A stretch of DNA of 14,174 nucleotides, from positions 1-14,174 of the forward strand of contig DATEQV010000180.1 of assembly GCA_035272265.1 (NCBI GenBank), in the 5' to 3' direction. The translations under genes were made by a program, and so were the position numbers. Under the pieces are notes generated by a model, which saw only the letters and a list, made by a program, of their open reading frames with translations, was not told the origin of the DNA and made no database searches. Below are positions 1 through 6,525 of the stretch, in pieces. Origin of the DNA: Acidisphaera sp035272265 (GTDB lineage: Bacteria; Pseudomonadota; Alphaproteobacteria; Acetobacterales; Acetobacteraceae). Position 1 is the stretch's first letter, and each line of letters opens with the position of its first letter.

Positions 1-2
1 TG

Positions 3-557
3 GACTCTCGCGTGGTGCCCGACCTCGCGGAACGCCTGCCCGGACGGGGAATGTGGTTGAGCGCGCGTCGCGATGTGCTAGAAGGCGGGCGCGTCCAGGG
101 AAAGCTGGCCGGATGCTTCGCGCGGGCTGCAGGCAGCCCCGTGACAGTGCCCCCCGACCTCTCCTCCGTGCTGCGGGAAGGCCTCGCTCGGCGCATCGGC
201 GAGCATCTCGGCCTTGCTCGCCGCGCGGGCCAGACGGTGGCCGGCTTCGAGAAGGCGCGGGAATGGCTGCGCGCCGGGCGCGCGGGACTGGTGGTGCAGG
301 CGGCCGACGGCAGCCCGGACGAACGACGGCGGCTGCTGGGTGGAGCGGACGTGATCGCGGTGGCGCCGCTGCCGGCGGCGGCCCTCGGTTCGATCTTCGG
401 ACGTGACCACGTCGTGCATGTGGCGGTCGCCCCGGGGCGGTTGGCCGAGCGGATACGGATCGACGCCGGCCGGCTGGCCGGGGTGACCGGCGAAGAAGAC
501 CTGACGAAGAAGATCGGGCCCGACAACGGGTCCAAGGGTGACGAACGGATCGAGTGA
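3..557 (+). CDS. YlxR-type RNA-binding protein (DUF448 plus L7Ae-like domain), 5' end outside the window
   Basis: This is the C-terminal part of the RNA-binding protein usually encoded between nusA and infB in alphaproteobacteria. The reading frame is open from base 3, so the GTG at 12 is an internal valine codon and the true start lies upstream. The segment VVPDLAERLPGRGMWLSARR is the second half of a YlxR (DUF448) fold, which in full-length proteins begins with an RxCxxCR-type motif not present here. A second domain follows from about base 190 (GLARRIGEHLGLARRAGQTVAGFEK), resembling ribosomal protein L7Ae/L30e RNA-binding folds. The C-terminus is charged (EEDLTKKIGPDNGSKGDERIE). The stop TGA overlaps the infB ATG by one base, suggesting coupled translation. 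YlxR proteins have been linked to RNase P and to transcription/translation in other bacteria; its role here is inferred only from family and position. Confidence 0.88.
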   Translation, partial: DSRVVPDLAERLPGRGMWLSARRDVLEGGRVQGKLAGCFARAAGSPVTVPPDLSSVLREGLARRIGEHLGLARRAGQTVAGFEKAREWLRAGRAGLVVQAADGSPDERRRLLGGADVIAVAPLPAAALGSIFGRDHVVHVAVAPGRLAERIRIDAGRLAGVTGEEDLTKKIGPDNGSKGDERIE

Positions 558-3223
558 TGAGCGAAGGCAACGACCCGGATACCGCGAAAGGCCGGCTGTC
601 CCTGCGCCCCGCAGGACGGCTCGAGCTTGGCCGCACCGTTGACGCCGGATCGGTCAGGCAGAGCTTCAGCCATGGCCGCTCGAAGGTCGTGCAGGTCGAG
701 GTGCGCAAGACCCGCGCCCCCCGCCCCGGCGCCCCCGCGCCGGGTGCCCCAGGCACGCCGGCGGGCGCACCGGCGGCCACGGCGCCCGCTGCCGCCCCGG
801 CCGCGCGCGCGCCGTCGGCAGGGCGCGCCCCTGCGGGCGCCAACCGGCAGCTGACACAGACCGAGCTTGCCGCCCGCCAGCGCGCGCTTGCCCAGGAGCA
901 GCGCGAAGCGGCCAAACGCGAGGCCGAGCGCCGCGAGCAGGAGAAGATCTCGATCCTCTCGGCCGCCGAAGAGGCGCGCCGCCGCGAGGAGGAAGCCCGC
1001 AAGGCCGCCGAAGAGGAGGCCCGGCAGGCCGCCGAGGCCGAAGCGCGCCAGCAGGCCGAGGAGGCCGCGAAAGCCGTCGAGGCGGCACCTGCGGCCCCCG
1101 CAACGGCTGCGCCGGCCGTCGCCCGTGGCGCCGCAGAGCAGCGCCGCAAGCCGGCCGGACCGGCGACCACGGCGACGCCCGCCACGCCGACGCAGACCCT
1201 GCGCCTGCGCCCCACGCGCCCCGGCGAGGACGAGGACGAGGCCCGCCCCGTCCGCCGCCCAGGCGCCGCTCTGCCGCCGCGCAAGCCCACCGTCGTCGCC
1301 CCGAAGAAGGGCGCGGACGACCGCCGCCGTGCCGGCCGCATCGACGTGCAGGCCGCCATCGAGGGCGAGGACGAGCGCACCCGCAGCCTCGCCAGCCAGC
1401 GCCGCGCCCGCGAGCGCGAGCGGCGGCAGGCCGACCTGGAACTGCTGCGCAGCGATCAGCTCAAGGTCGTGCGCGAAGTCGTGCTGCCCGACACGATCAC
1501 CGTGCAGGAACTCGCCAACCGCATGGCCGCGCGCGCGCCGGAGGTCATCAAGGCGCTGATGAAGCTCGGCGTGATGGCGACCATCACGCAGACGCTGGAC
1601 GCCGACACCGCCGAGCTGGTGGTGCAGGACTTCGGCCACCGCGTGCGCCGCGTTTCCGAGGCCGATGTCGAGCAGGGCCTGGAAGGCGCGGTCGACGTGG
1701 ACGCCGAACTGCAGCCGCGGCCGCCCGTGGTGACCATCATGGGCCATGTCGATCACGGCAAGACCAGCCTGCTCGATGCGCTGCGTTCCACCGACGTCGC
1801 CGGCGGCGAGGCGGGCGGCATCACCCAGCACATCGGCGCCTATCAGGTGACGCTGCCCACGGGCGACCGCATCACCTTCATCGACACGCCGGGCCACGAG
1901 GCGTTCACCGCCATGCGGGCGCGCGGCGCCAGCGTCACCGACATCGTCGTCCTGGTCGTCGCCGCCGACGACGGCGTGATGCCGCAGACCATCGAGGCGA
2001 TCCGCCACGCCAAGGCGGCCGGCGCGCCGATCATCGTCGCCATCAACAAGATGGACAAACCCGACGCCAACCCCGGCCGGGTGCGCAACGAGCTGCTCAG
2101 CCACGAGATCGTCGTCGAGGAGCTCGGCGGCGAGACGCAGGACGTCGAGGTGTCGGCCACCAAGCGGACCGGCCTCGACAAGCTGCAGGAGGCGATCCTG
2201 CTGCAGGCCGAGATCCTCGACCTGCGCGCCAACCCGGAGCGCTCGGCCGAGGGCTCGATCATCGAGAGCCGGCTGGACCGCGGCCGCGGCCCGGTGGCGA
2301 CGATCCTGGTGCAGAAGGGCACGCTGCATGCGGGCGAGATCATGGTCGCCGGTGCCGAGTGGGGCCGCGTCCGCGCGATGCTCGACGACAAGGGACGCCC
2401 GCTGAAGGACGCCGGCCCATCGACGCCGGTCGAAGTCCTCGGCCTGTCCGGCGTGCCCAGCGCCGGCGAGCCGTTCGTGGTCGTCGAGAACGAAGGGCGC
2501 GCGAGAGAAGTCGCGGAATTCCGCACCCGCAAGCTGCGCGACAAGACGGCCGCAGGCGTGGCTGCGACGCGCGGCACGCTCGACGAGATGCTCGCCCGCA
2601 TCGTCGCCGGCGAGCAGAAAGAGGTCGCCGTCGTGATCAAGGCCGACGTGCAGGGCAGCGCGGAGGCGATCCAGGCCACCGTGCTCAAGCTCGCGCACGA
2701 GGAGGTCAAGGTCCGCGTGCTGCACGCCGCCGTCGGTCAGATCACGGAATCCGACGTGCAGCTCGCCAAGGCGAGCAGCGCGGTGATCGTCGCCTTCAAC
2801 GTGCGCGCGACCTCGCAGGCGCGCGAGCTCGCGCAACGCGAAGGCGTCGATATCCGCTACTACTCGATCATCTACGAAGTCGCCGACGACATCGAGAAGC
2901 TGGTGCGCGGCAAGGTCGCGCCGAAAGCCCGCGAGAAGTTCCTCGGCTACGCCGAGATCCGCAAGGTCTTCGACATCACCAAGACTGGCAAGGTCGCCGG
3001 CTGCATGGTCACCGACGGCGTGGTCAAGCGCGGCGCCGGCGTGCGCCTGCTGCGCGACAACGTGGTGATCCACCAGGGCGAGCTGACGCAGCTGAAGCGC
3101 TTCAAGGACGACGTGCGCGAAGTGGCGCGCGGCTACGAATGCGGCCTCAGCTTTGCCAACTTCCACGACCTGCAAGAGGGTGACGTCGTGGAGTGCTACG
3201 AGACCGAGATGGTGCCCGGATGA
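557..3223 (+). CDS. infB: Translation initiation factor IF-2
   Basis: IF-2 is the GTPase that places fMet-tRNA on the 30S subunit and promotes 70S joining. From ATG 557 it has 888 residues, long for the family because of its N-terminus. Residues about 10-50 match the alphaproteobacterial IF-2 N-terminal motif (KGRLSLRPAGRLELGRTVD). An Ala/Pro-rich low-complexity stretch follows (about 55-97), then a highly charged Glu/Ala/Arg helix (about 105-180). The conserved IF2_N domain lies near 300-365. The GTPase domain has G1 GHVDHGKT (396-403), G2 GGITQHIG, G3 DTPGH (443-447), G4 NKMD (497-500) and G5 SATK (533-536, more often SAK). Domains II, III, C1 and C2 follow and the C-terminus is complete. 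GTG 554 is an alternative start; I prefer ATG 557, which overlaps the upstream TGA by one base. The 3' end overlaps rbfA as ATGA. Confidence 0.98.
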   Translation: MSEGNDPDTAKGRLSLRPAGRLELGRTVDAGSVRQSFSHGRSKVVQVEVRKTRAPRPGAPAPGAPGTPAGAPAATAPAAAPAARAPSAGRAPAGANRQLTQTELAARQRALAQEQREAAKREAERREQEKISILSAAEEARRREEEARKAAEEEARQAAEAEARQQAEEAAKAVEAAPAAPATAAPAVARGAAEQRRKPAGPATTATPATPTQTLRLRPTRPGEDEDEARPVRRPGAALPPRKPTVVAPKKGADDRRRAGRIDVQAAIEGEDERTRSLASQRRARERERRQADLELLRSDQLKVVREVVLPDTITVQELANRMAARAPEVIKALMKLGVMATITQTLDADTAELVVQDFGHRVRRVSEADVEQGLEGAVDVDAELQPRPPVVTIMGHVDHGKTSLLDALRSTDVAGGEAGGITQHIGAYQVTLPTGDRITFIDTPGHEAFTAMRARGASVTDIVVLVVAADDGVMPQTIEAIRHAKAAGAPIIVAINKMDKPDANPGRVRNELLSHEIVVEELGGETQDVEVSATKRTGLDKLQEAILLQAEILDLRANPERSAEGSIIESRLDRGRGPVATILVQKGTLHAGEIMVAGAEWGRVRAMLDDKGRPLKDAGPSTPVEVLGLSGVPSAGEPFVVVENEGRAREVAEFRTRKLRDKTAAGVAATRGTLDEMLARIVAGEQKEVAVVIKADVQGSAEAIQATVLKLAHEEVKVRVLHAAVGQITESDVQLAKASSAVIVAFNVRATSQARELAQREGVDIRYYSIIYEVADDIEKLVRGKVAPKAREKFLGYAEIRKVFDITKTGKVAGCMVTDGVVKRGAGVRLLRDNVVIHQGELTQLKRFKDDVREVARGYECGLSFANFHDLQEGDVVECYETEMVPG

Positions 3224-3684
3224 ACGCTCAACTGAAGCCGCCCAGCCAGCGGCAGCTCCGGGTGGCGGAGGAAATCCGCCACCTGCTCGCCGACCTGTTC
3301 GCGCGCACGGAGTTCCGCGACCCCGACCTGAAGGACGCGCAGATCACCGTCACCGAGGTGCGCGTCGGCCCCGACCTGAAGCGGGCGACGGCGTACGTCG
3401 CGCGTCTCGGCCGCAAGGATATCGACGCGCTGCTGCCGGCGCTGCGCCGTGCGACGCCGTTCCTGCGCGCGCATGTCGCGCACCTGCTGCGGCTGAAGTT
3501 CGCGCCGGACCTGACGTTCCAGCCGGACCACGCGCTGGACGAGGCGATGAAGATCGACACGCTGCTGCACCGGCCGGAGGTCGCGCGGGATCTGGCGCCG
3601 AATGCGGCGCCACCGTCCACGACGGCGCCCGGCCCGGCAGCCGGCGAGGCGAAGACCAAGGCCACCGCCGCTCGTCGTCGCTGA
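3220..3684 (+). CDS. rbfA: 30S ribosome-binding factor RbfA
   Basis: RbfA binds the 30S subunit near the 5' end of 16S rRNA and helps late maturation and cold adaptation. The 154-residue product has the usual compact KH-like fold: an N-terminal helix (RQLRVAEEIRHLLADLF), the strand/turn ITVTEVRVGPDLKRATAYV, a helix with ALRRATPFLRAHVAHLL, and the late segment LKFAPDLTFQPDHALDEAMKID, all typical of the family. The tail (about residues 125-154) is a low-complexity Ala/Pro/Thr extension ending in ATAARRR. The ATG at 3220 overlaps the infB stop (ATGA, 3220-3223), implying translational coupling. The frame is open upstream inside infB, but the family N-terminus fits this start. truB begins 20 bases after the stop. 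Confidence 0.96.
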   Translation: MNAQLKPPSQRQLRVAEEIRHLLADLFARTEFRDPDLKDAQITVTEVRVGPDLKRATAYVARLGRKDIDALLPALRRATPFLRAHVAHLLRLKFAPDLTFQPDHALDEAMKIDTLLHRPEVARDLAPNAAPPSTTAPGPAAGEAKTKATAARRR

Positions 3685-3704
3685 CCGCCGCCGCCGTCGC
3701 GCTC

Positions 3705-4628
3705 ATGTCACGCCGCAAGCCGCGCGGCCGCCCGCTCGACGGGTGGCTGGTCGTCGACAAGCCGCCGGGACCGACCAGCACGCAGACGCTCAATCGCGTC
3801 CGCCGCTGCTTCGGCGCGGCGAAGGCCGGGCACGGCGGCACGCTCGATCCGCTGGCCACGGGTGTTCTGCCGATCGCTTTCGGCGCCGCCACCAAGACCG
3901 TTCCGTATGTCATGGACGGAACCAAGGTGTACCGGTTCACGCTGCGCTTCGGCGAGGCACGCGACACCGACGACGCCGACGGGCAGGTGATCGCGACCAA
4001 TCCGCACCGGCCGACCGACGACGAGATCCGCGCCGCGCTGCCCGCCTTCATCGGCGACATCATGCAGCGCCCGCCCGCCTTCTCGGCGCTGAAGGTGGCC
4101 GGCGAGCGCGCCTACGACATGGCCCGCGAGGGCCGCGCGCCCGACCTGCCGCCCCGACCGGCGCGCATCGACCGCTTCGAGCTGGTCGAGCGCCCCAGCT
4201 CCGACACGGCGGTCTTCGAGGTCGAAAGCGGCAAGGGCGTGTACATGCGGGCGCTGGCCCGTGATCTGGCCGCCGCCTGCGGCACCTTGGGCCACGTCGC
4301 CGCCCTGCGCCGCTTGCGGGTCGGCCCGTTCACCGCCGAGCAGGCGATCACTCTGGACAAACTCGGCAACCCGGACGATACCCCGCCGGCTTCTCCGGAC
4401 CTTCTGCTTCCCGTCGCGACCGCGCTGGACGACATCCCGGCGCTGGCCCTGACGGAGACGGAGGCCGGCGGCCTTTCGCACGGTCAGGCGATCAGCCTGG
4501 TCGAGCTGATGGGCCGCATTCCGTCCGCGACGAGCCCACAGGGGGTCGTCCGCGCGATGGCGGGGAAGCGCGTGATCGGGCTGTGCCGGCTGGAAGACGG
4601 CTGGCTCAAGCCCGAGCGCCTGCTGTAA
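3705..4628 (+). CDS. truB: tRNA pseudouridine(55) synthase TruB
   Basis: TruB isomerises U55 in the T-loop of most tRNAs to pseudouridine and also acts as a tRNA-folding chaperone. The 307-residue product opens with a basic segment (MSRRKPRGRPLDGWLVVDKP) ending in the family's early motif. The catalytic motif GHGGTLDPLATGVL follows, with nucleophile Asp48. Later family motifs are present: YRFTLRFGEARDTDDADG, the QRPPAFSALKVAGERAYD block, and VESGKGVYMRALARDLA. A C-terminal TruB_C-like domain runs from about residue 240 (ALTETEAGGLSHGQAI). The frame stays open far upstream, but homology begins just after ATG 3705, which lies 20 bases after the rbfA stop. I see no convincing Shine-Dalgarno sequence there, so translation may depend on read-through from rbfA. 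The stop is TAA at 4626-4628. Confidence 0.97.
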   Translation: MSRRKPRGRPLDGWLVVDKPPGPTSTQTLNRVRRCFGAAKAGHGGTLDPLATGVLPIAFGAATKTVPYVMDGTKVYRFTLRFGEARDTDDADGQVIATNPHRPTDDEIRAALPAFIGDIMQRPPAFSALKVAGERAYDMAREGRAPDLPPRPARIDRFELVERPSSDTAVFEVESGKGVYMRALARDLAAACGTLGHVAALRRLRVGPFTAEQAITLDKLGNPDDTPPASPDLLLPVATALDDIPALALTETEAGGLSHGQAISLVELMGRIPSATSPQGVVRAMAGKRVIGLCRLEDGWLKPERLL

Positions 4629-4637
4629 CCGCTAACC

Positions 4638-4642
4638 AGGAG
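4638..4642 (+). promoter_or_regulatory. Shine-Dalgarno sequence of rpsO
   Basis: AGGAG lies seven bases before ATG 4650. It is the clearest ribosome-binding site in the left-hand operon, fitting the high expression of a ribosomal protein. It lies in the 21-base truB-rpsO gap, so any S15 feedback structure would have to use the 3' end of truB. Confidence 0.8.
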
Positions 4643-4649
4643 TCACACG

Positions 4650-4919
4650 ATGTCGATGACCGCGGAGCGCCGCACGGCGCTCGTGTCCGAATACGCCCAT
4701 GCGCCGGGTGACACCGGCAGCCCGGAAGTGCAGGTCGCCCTGCTCACCGAGCGCATCGTCGGCCTCACCGAGCACCTGAAGACCCACGCGAAGGATTTCC
4801 ACTCGCGGCGCGGGCTGCTGATGATGGTGGGCCGCCGCCGCCGGTTGCTCGACTACCTCAAGGCCAAGGACGCCAAGCGCTACGAGACGCTGATCGGGCG
4901 GTTGAACCTGCGGCGCTGA
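4650..4919 (+). CDS. rpsO: 30S ribosomal protein S15
   Basis: S15 is a primary 16S rRNA-binding protein of the 30S platform and contributes to an inter-subunit bridge. The 89-residue length is exactly typical. The family core is intact: DTGSPEVQVALLTERI, LTEHLKTHAKDFHSRRGLL, and the basic RRRRLLDYLK segment, ending in IGRLNLRR. The start is fixed by AGGAG seven bases upstream. The gene follows truB in the usual truB-rpsO order, but pnp, which normally comes next, is displaced by about 2 kb of toxin-antitoxin DNA. A partial diverged copy of its 3' end lies at 5700-5808. Confidence 0.98.
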   Translation: MSMTAERRTALVSEYAHAPGDTGSPEVQVALLTERIVGLTEHLKTHAKDFHSRRGLLMMVGRRRRLLDYLKAKDAKRYETLIGRLNLRR

Positions 4920-4932
4920 CGGTCCGGCTCGC

Positions 4933-4953
4933 GAGAGGCAACGCGCCTCTCTT
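4933..4953 (+). terminator. Hairpin after rpsO (candidate terminator or processing site)
   Basis: GAGAGGC (4933-4939) pairs with GCCTCTC (4945-4951) around an AACGC loop, starting 14 bases after the rpsO stop. Only TT-G-T follows, so it is a poor intrinsic terminator by U-tract criteria. It may mark a weak terminator or an RNase III-type processing site, as is known between rpsO and pnp in E. coli. A second version follows the rpsO remnant at 5820-5840, so the hairpin belongs to the original rpsO 3' flank. Confidence 0.5.
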
Positions 4954-4969
4954 GTGACCGCGTGGATTC

Positions 4970-4981
4970 CCGACAGGTCGG
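4970..4981. promoter_or_regulatory. Short palindrome upstream of the first antitoxin
   Basis: CCGAC-AG-GTCGG is a perfect 5-bp inverted repeat with a two-base centre, between the rpsO hairpin and the antitoxin start at 5056. Type II antitoxins commonly bind such sites in their own promoters, so it may be the operator. I could not identify a convincing -35/-10 pair nearby; the best -10-like hexamer is TACGAT at 4997-5002. Confidence 0.3.
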
Positions 4982-5055
4982 TCGCAAGACCCGTGTTACG
5001 ATAGGGCGCCGCCGGACGTGCGGGCTTGGCCGCGGCGGCAGCATTGGGTGATCAC

Positions 5056-5286
5056 ATGGCGTCAGCAGCACAGGTCATCGAAGTCACGGCCGGAGAAGTC
5101 GCGGCGGAGCTGAAACGGCGCGGCATCGGGTCGGATGAGCGCGTCAGGCTGACCATCGAGCCTGCACCTGAATTGGTCCCGGGCCGGCGCGAGTCGCGCG
5201 CACGCGTCGTCGCCGCAGGTCTGACGGACGACGACATCGACCGGCTGATCAAGCAGGCCCAACGCGAGGTCGAGCCGCCGCCCTGA
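5056..5286 (+). CDS. Putative antitoxin partner of the PIN-domain toxin
   Basis: This 76-residue protein matches no family I can name with certainty. Its position, size and one-base overlap with the PIN-domain gene (TGATG) make it the likely antitoxin of a type II module. The N-terminal half (AQVIEVTAGEVAAELKRRGI, then ERVRLTIEP) could form a small strand-helix-strand DNA-binding fold. The C-terminal half (LTDDDIDRLIKQAQREVEPP) is an acidic/amphipathic helix of the kind that often masks the toxin. ATG 5056 is preceded by GGTGATC (5047-5053), which matches the downstream part of the ribosome-binding consensus; an in-frame TTG at 5026 is a less likely start. The last ~13 codons recur, degraded, at 5857-5897. 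Confidence 0.72.
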   Translation: MASAAQVIEVTAGEVAAELKRRGIGSDERVRLTIEPAPELVPGRRESRARVVAAGLTDDDIDRLIKQAQREVEPPP

Positions 5287-5690
5287 TGCGGGTGGTGGTC
5301 GACACGAACGTCTTCGTCAGCGCGGCGCTGAAGGACCGGTCCCTGCCTGCCCTCGCCGTGCATATCGCCACTCAGCGGGGCACGCTGCTCAAGTCCGCCG
5401 CAACCGAGCGTCAGCTCATGGAGGTTCTGGCGCGCCCGTATATCGCGTCGCTGATCGCGCCCGCCGCCCACGAATGGCTGCTCTCGCTGCTCGCCGCTGC
5501 GGCGCCGGTGACGATCACCGAGCGGATCGAGGCGTGCCGCGACCCGACCGACGACAAGTTTCTGGAACTCGCCGTGAACGGCGGCGCCGATTTTATCGTG
5601 TCCGGCGATTCCGACCTGCTCGTGCTGCACCCGTTCCGATCAATCCCGGTCCTGGCGCCCGCAGGCTTCGTCCGGCTCGCAGCACGCTGA
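5286..5690 (+). CDS. PIN-domain ribonuclease toxin
   Basis: The 134-residue protein is a PIN-domain nuclease of the type annotated as 'putative toxin-antitoxin system toxin component, PIN family'. These metal-dependent enzymes cut RNA. The acidic site is complete: Asp6 in VVVDTNVFVSA, Glu41 in the first helical region (SAATERQLMEVLARP), Asp89/Asp90 in CRDPTDDKFLELA, and Asp108/Asp110 in FIVSGDSDLLVL. The ARPY motif and closing IPVLAPAGFV match this subgroup better than classical VapC. Its ATG overlaps the antitoxin stop by one base, so the two are translationally coupled, antitoxin first. The sequence just after the stop (GGCAACGCGC, 5693-5702) equals part of the rpsO hairpin, and the rpsO remnant begins there. 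All catalytic residues are intact, so it should be active. The RNA target cannot be read from the sequence. Confidence 0.88.
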   Translation: MRVVVDTNVFVSAALKDRSLPALAVHIATQRGTLLKSAATERQLMEVLARPYIASLIAPAAHEWLLSLLAAAAPVTITERIEACRDPTDDKFLELAVNGGADFIVSGDSDLLVLHPFRSIPVLAPAGFVRLAAR

Positions 5691-5699
5691 GTGGCAACG

Positions 5700-5808
5700 C
5701 GCGTCGCGGGCTGCTGATGGGCCGGCGCCCCGGTTGCTGGACCACCTGAAGGCCAAGGACGCCAAGCGCTACGAAGCGCTGATCGGGCGGCTCAACCTGC
5801 GGCGCTGA
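5700..5808 (+). pseudogene. Partial, frameshifted second copy of the rpsO 3' end
   Basis: Bases 5700-5808 align with rpsO from about 4804 to its stop. A 7-base deficit around 5718-5730 relative to rpsO breaks the frame. The last 26 codons (5731-5808) match rpsO 4842-4919 with seven base differences and no indels, and would read RLLDHLKAKDAKRYEALIGR followed by LNLRR and stop. There is no start or ribosome-binding site, and the first two-thirds of the gene is absent, so it cannot make S15. It lies directly after the PIN toxin gene and before a second version of the rpsO hairpin. Confidence 0.85.
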
Positions 5809-5819
5809 CGGCGCGTTTG

Positions 5820-5840
5820 GCGAGAGGCAACGCCTCTCGC
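5820..5840 (+). terminator. Second version of the rpsO 3' hairpin
   Basis: GCGAGAGGC (5820-5828) and GCCTCTCGC (5832-5840) form a perfect 9-bp stem with an AAC loop, 11 bases after the rpsO-remnant stop. It has the same GAGAGGC core as the hairpin after intact rpsO, with a longer stem. There is no U-tract, so termination strength is uncertain. It could still shield the PIN-toxin transcript 3' end. Confidence 0.5.
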
Positions 5841-5856
5841 ATCGCCGTGTCGATCC

Positions 5857-5897
5857 AACCGGCTCATCAAGCAGGCCCCGGCGAGGTCAAGCCGGCC
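5857..5897 (+). pseudogene. Degraded copy of the 3' end of the first antitoxin gene
   Basis: This segment closely matches antitoxin bases 5239-5280: the core GGCTSATCAAGCAGGCCC (S = G or C) is shared, followed by GCGAGGTC and AGCCG, with a one-base deletion and a few substitutions. It sits 16 bases after the second rpsO hairpin, whereas in the intact locus the corresponding sequences are about 290 bases apart. This implies an internal deletion in the second copy. No toxin sequence follows; the - strand MazF gene begins immediately. Confidence 0.7.
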
Positions 5898-5904
5898 GAC
5901 GCGT

Positions 5905-6228
5905 TCACCCGACTCCCAGGAACGCGGCAAGCGCCTCGCTGACACGGCTCATCGTTGCCTCATCGAGTCGGCCAACCCGACGGCGCGCCTTCGCACGCGG
6001 CAACGTCGTCGCTTTGTCAACCATGACTTGCGACGGCAGGCGAAGCCCGGTGGTTGCGCTCGGCTCGACCGTCACCCGCAGCAGCGGCGCGTCGACGAGG
6101 TCACTCGTCAACGGCAGGACGGTGACAGACGGATGCTCGGCATACACGTCCGCTTGCACAATCAGCGCAGGCCGCGGCTTGCCGTAGTCGCCTGACACGG
6201 CAACCGTCACCAGGTCGCCGCGTCTCAC
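5905..6228 (-). CDS. MazF/PemK-family endoribonuclease toxin
   Basis: The 107-residue protein fits the MazF/PemK/ChpB fold, which cuts mRNA at short sequence motifs without a metal. Visible family features are the opening RRGDLVTVAV, the loop GDYGKPRPALIVQ with candidate catalytic Arg19, the strand VTVLPLTSD with candidate Thr41, GLRLPSQVMVDKATTLPRAK, and the C-terminal helix RVGRLDEATMSRVSEAL. The GTG start overlaps the antitoxin stop as GTGA (6225-6228), giving the usual antitoxin-first coupling. It is transcribed opposite to the surrounding genes and its 3' end abuts the duplicated rpsO/antitoxin debris. It appears intact. Cleavage specificity cannot be predicted by eye. Confidence 0.9.
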   Translation of the reverse strand: MRRGDLVTVAVSGDYGKPRPALIVQADVYAEHPSVTVLPLTSDLVDAPLLRVTVEPSATTGLRLPSQVMVDKATTLPRAKARRRVGRLDEATMSRVSEALAAFLGVG

Positions 6229-6515
6229 GCCGTCCAGCCGTCAACGCTCGACACGTCCTCGATCCACCGCATCACCTCGGCCTCGTCGCTGTCCGGATCG
6301 GCGGCACGCGCGGCGATCAGCCGCGACTGGCGCTTTGCTTCCGCCGCAAAGGCACGATTGCGGTGCCGGGCCACATAGGCCCGCATGAAGTCACGCAGCA
6401 CCTGCGCTGCCGGCTTGTCGGCCGCCTCCGTGGCGGTCTGAAACTCCGCCTTGAGCCTGGGATCCACTCGGAAGTTGAAGCTGTCTTCCTTGGGATGCTG
6501 ACTGGTGCGCGGCAT
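6225..6515 (-). CDS. Ribbon-helix-helix antitoxin of the MazF-type module
   Basis: The 96-residue protein lies directly upstream of the MazF-type toxin with a 4-base overlap. Its N-terminal part (DSFNFRVDPRLKAEFQTATE, then LRDFMRAYVARHR) looks like a ribbon-helix-helix DNA-binding domain: a short strand with alternating hydrophobics followed by two helices. The acidic C-terminus (DPDSDEAEVMRWIEDVSSVDGW) is the likely toxin-binding tail. An open frame extends 58 codons upstream, but ATG 6515 is preferred because the extension runs through the AT-rich repeated operator-like region and does not look like the domain. The Shine-Dalgarno sequence is weak (AGAGA). Autoregulation through the repeats at 6526-6567 is likely by analogy with other RHH antitoxins. 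Confidence 0.82.
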   Translation of the reverse strand: MPRTSQHPKEDSFNFRVDPRLKAEFQTATEAADKPAAQVLRDFMRAYVARHRNRAFAAEAKRQSRLIAARAADPDSDEAEVMRWIEDVSSVDGWTA

Positions 6516-6525
6516 GATGGTCTCT

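Noticed and set aside
4952..5002. Possible sigma-70 promoter for the PIN module
   Set aside because: TTGTGA and TACGAT are about 40 bases apart, too far to be a -35/-10 pair, and no better -35 is at the right distance from TACGAT.
5474..5749. Alternative-frame peptide running from the PIN gene into the rpsO remnant
   Set aside because: It is an out-of-frame product of the toxin and the frameshifted rpsO copy, with no independent start signal.
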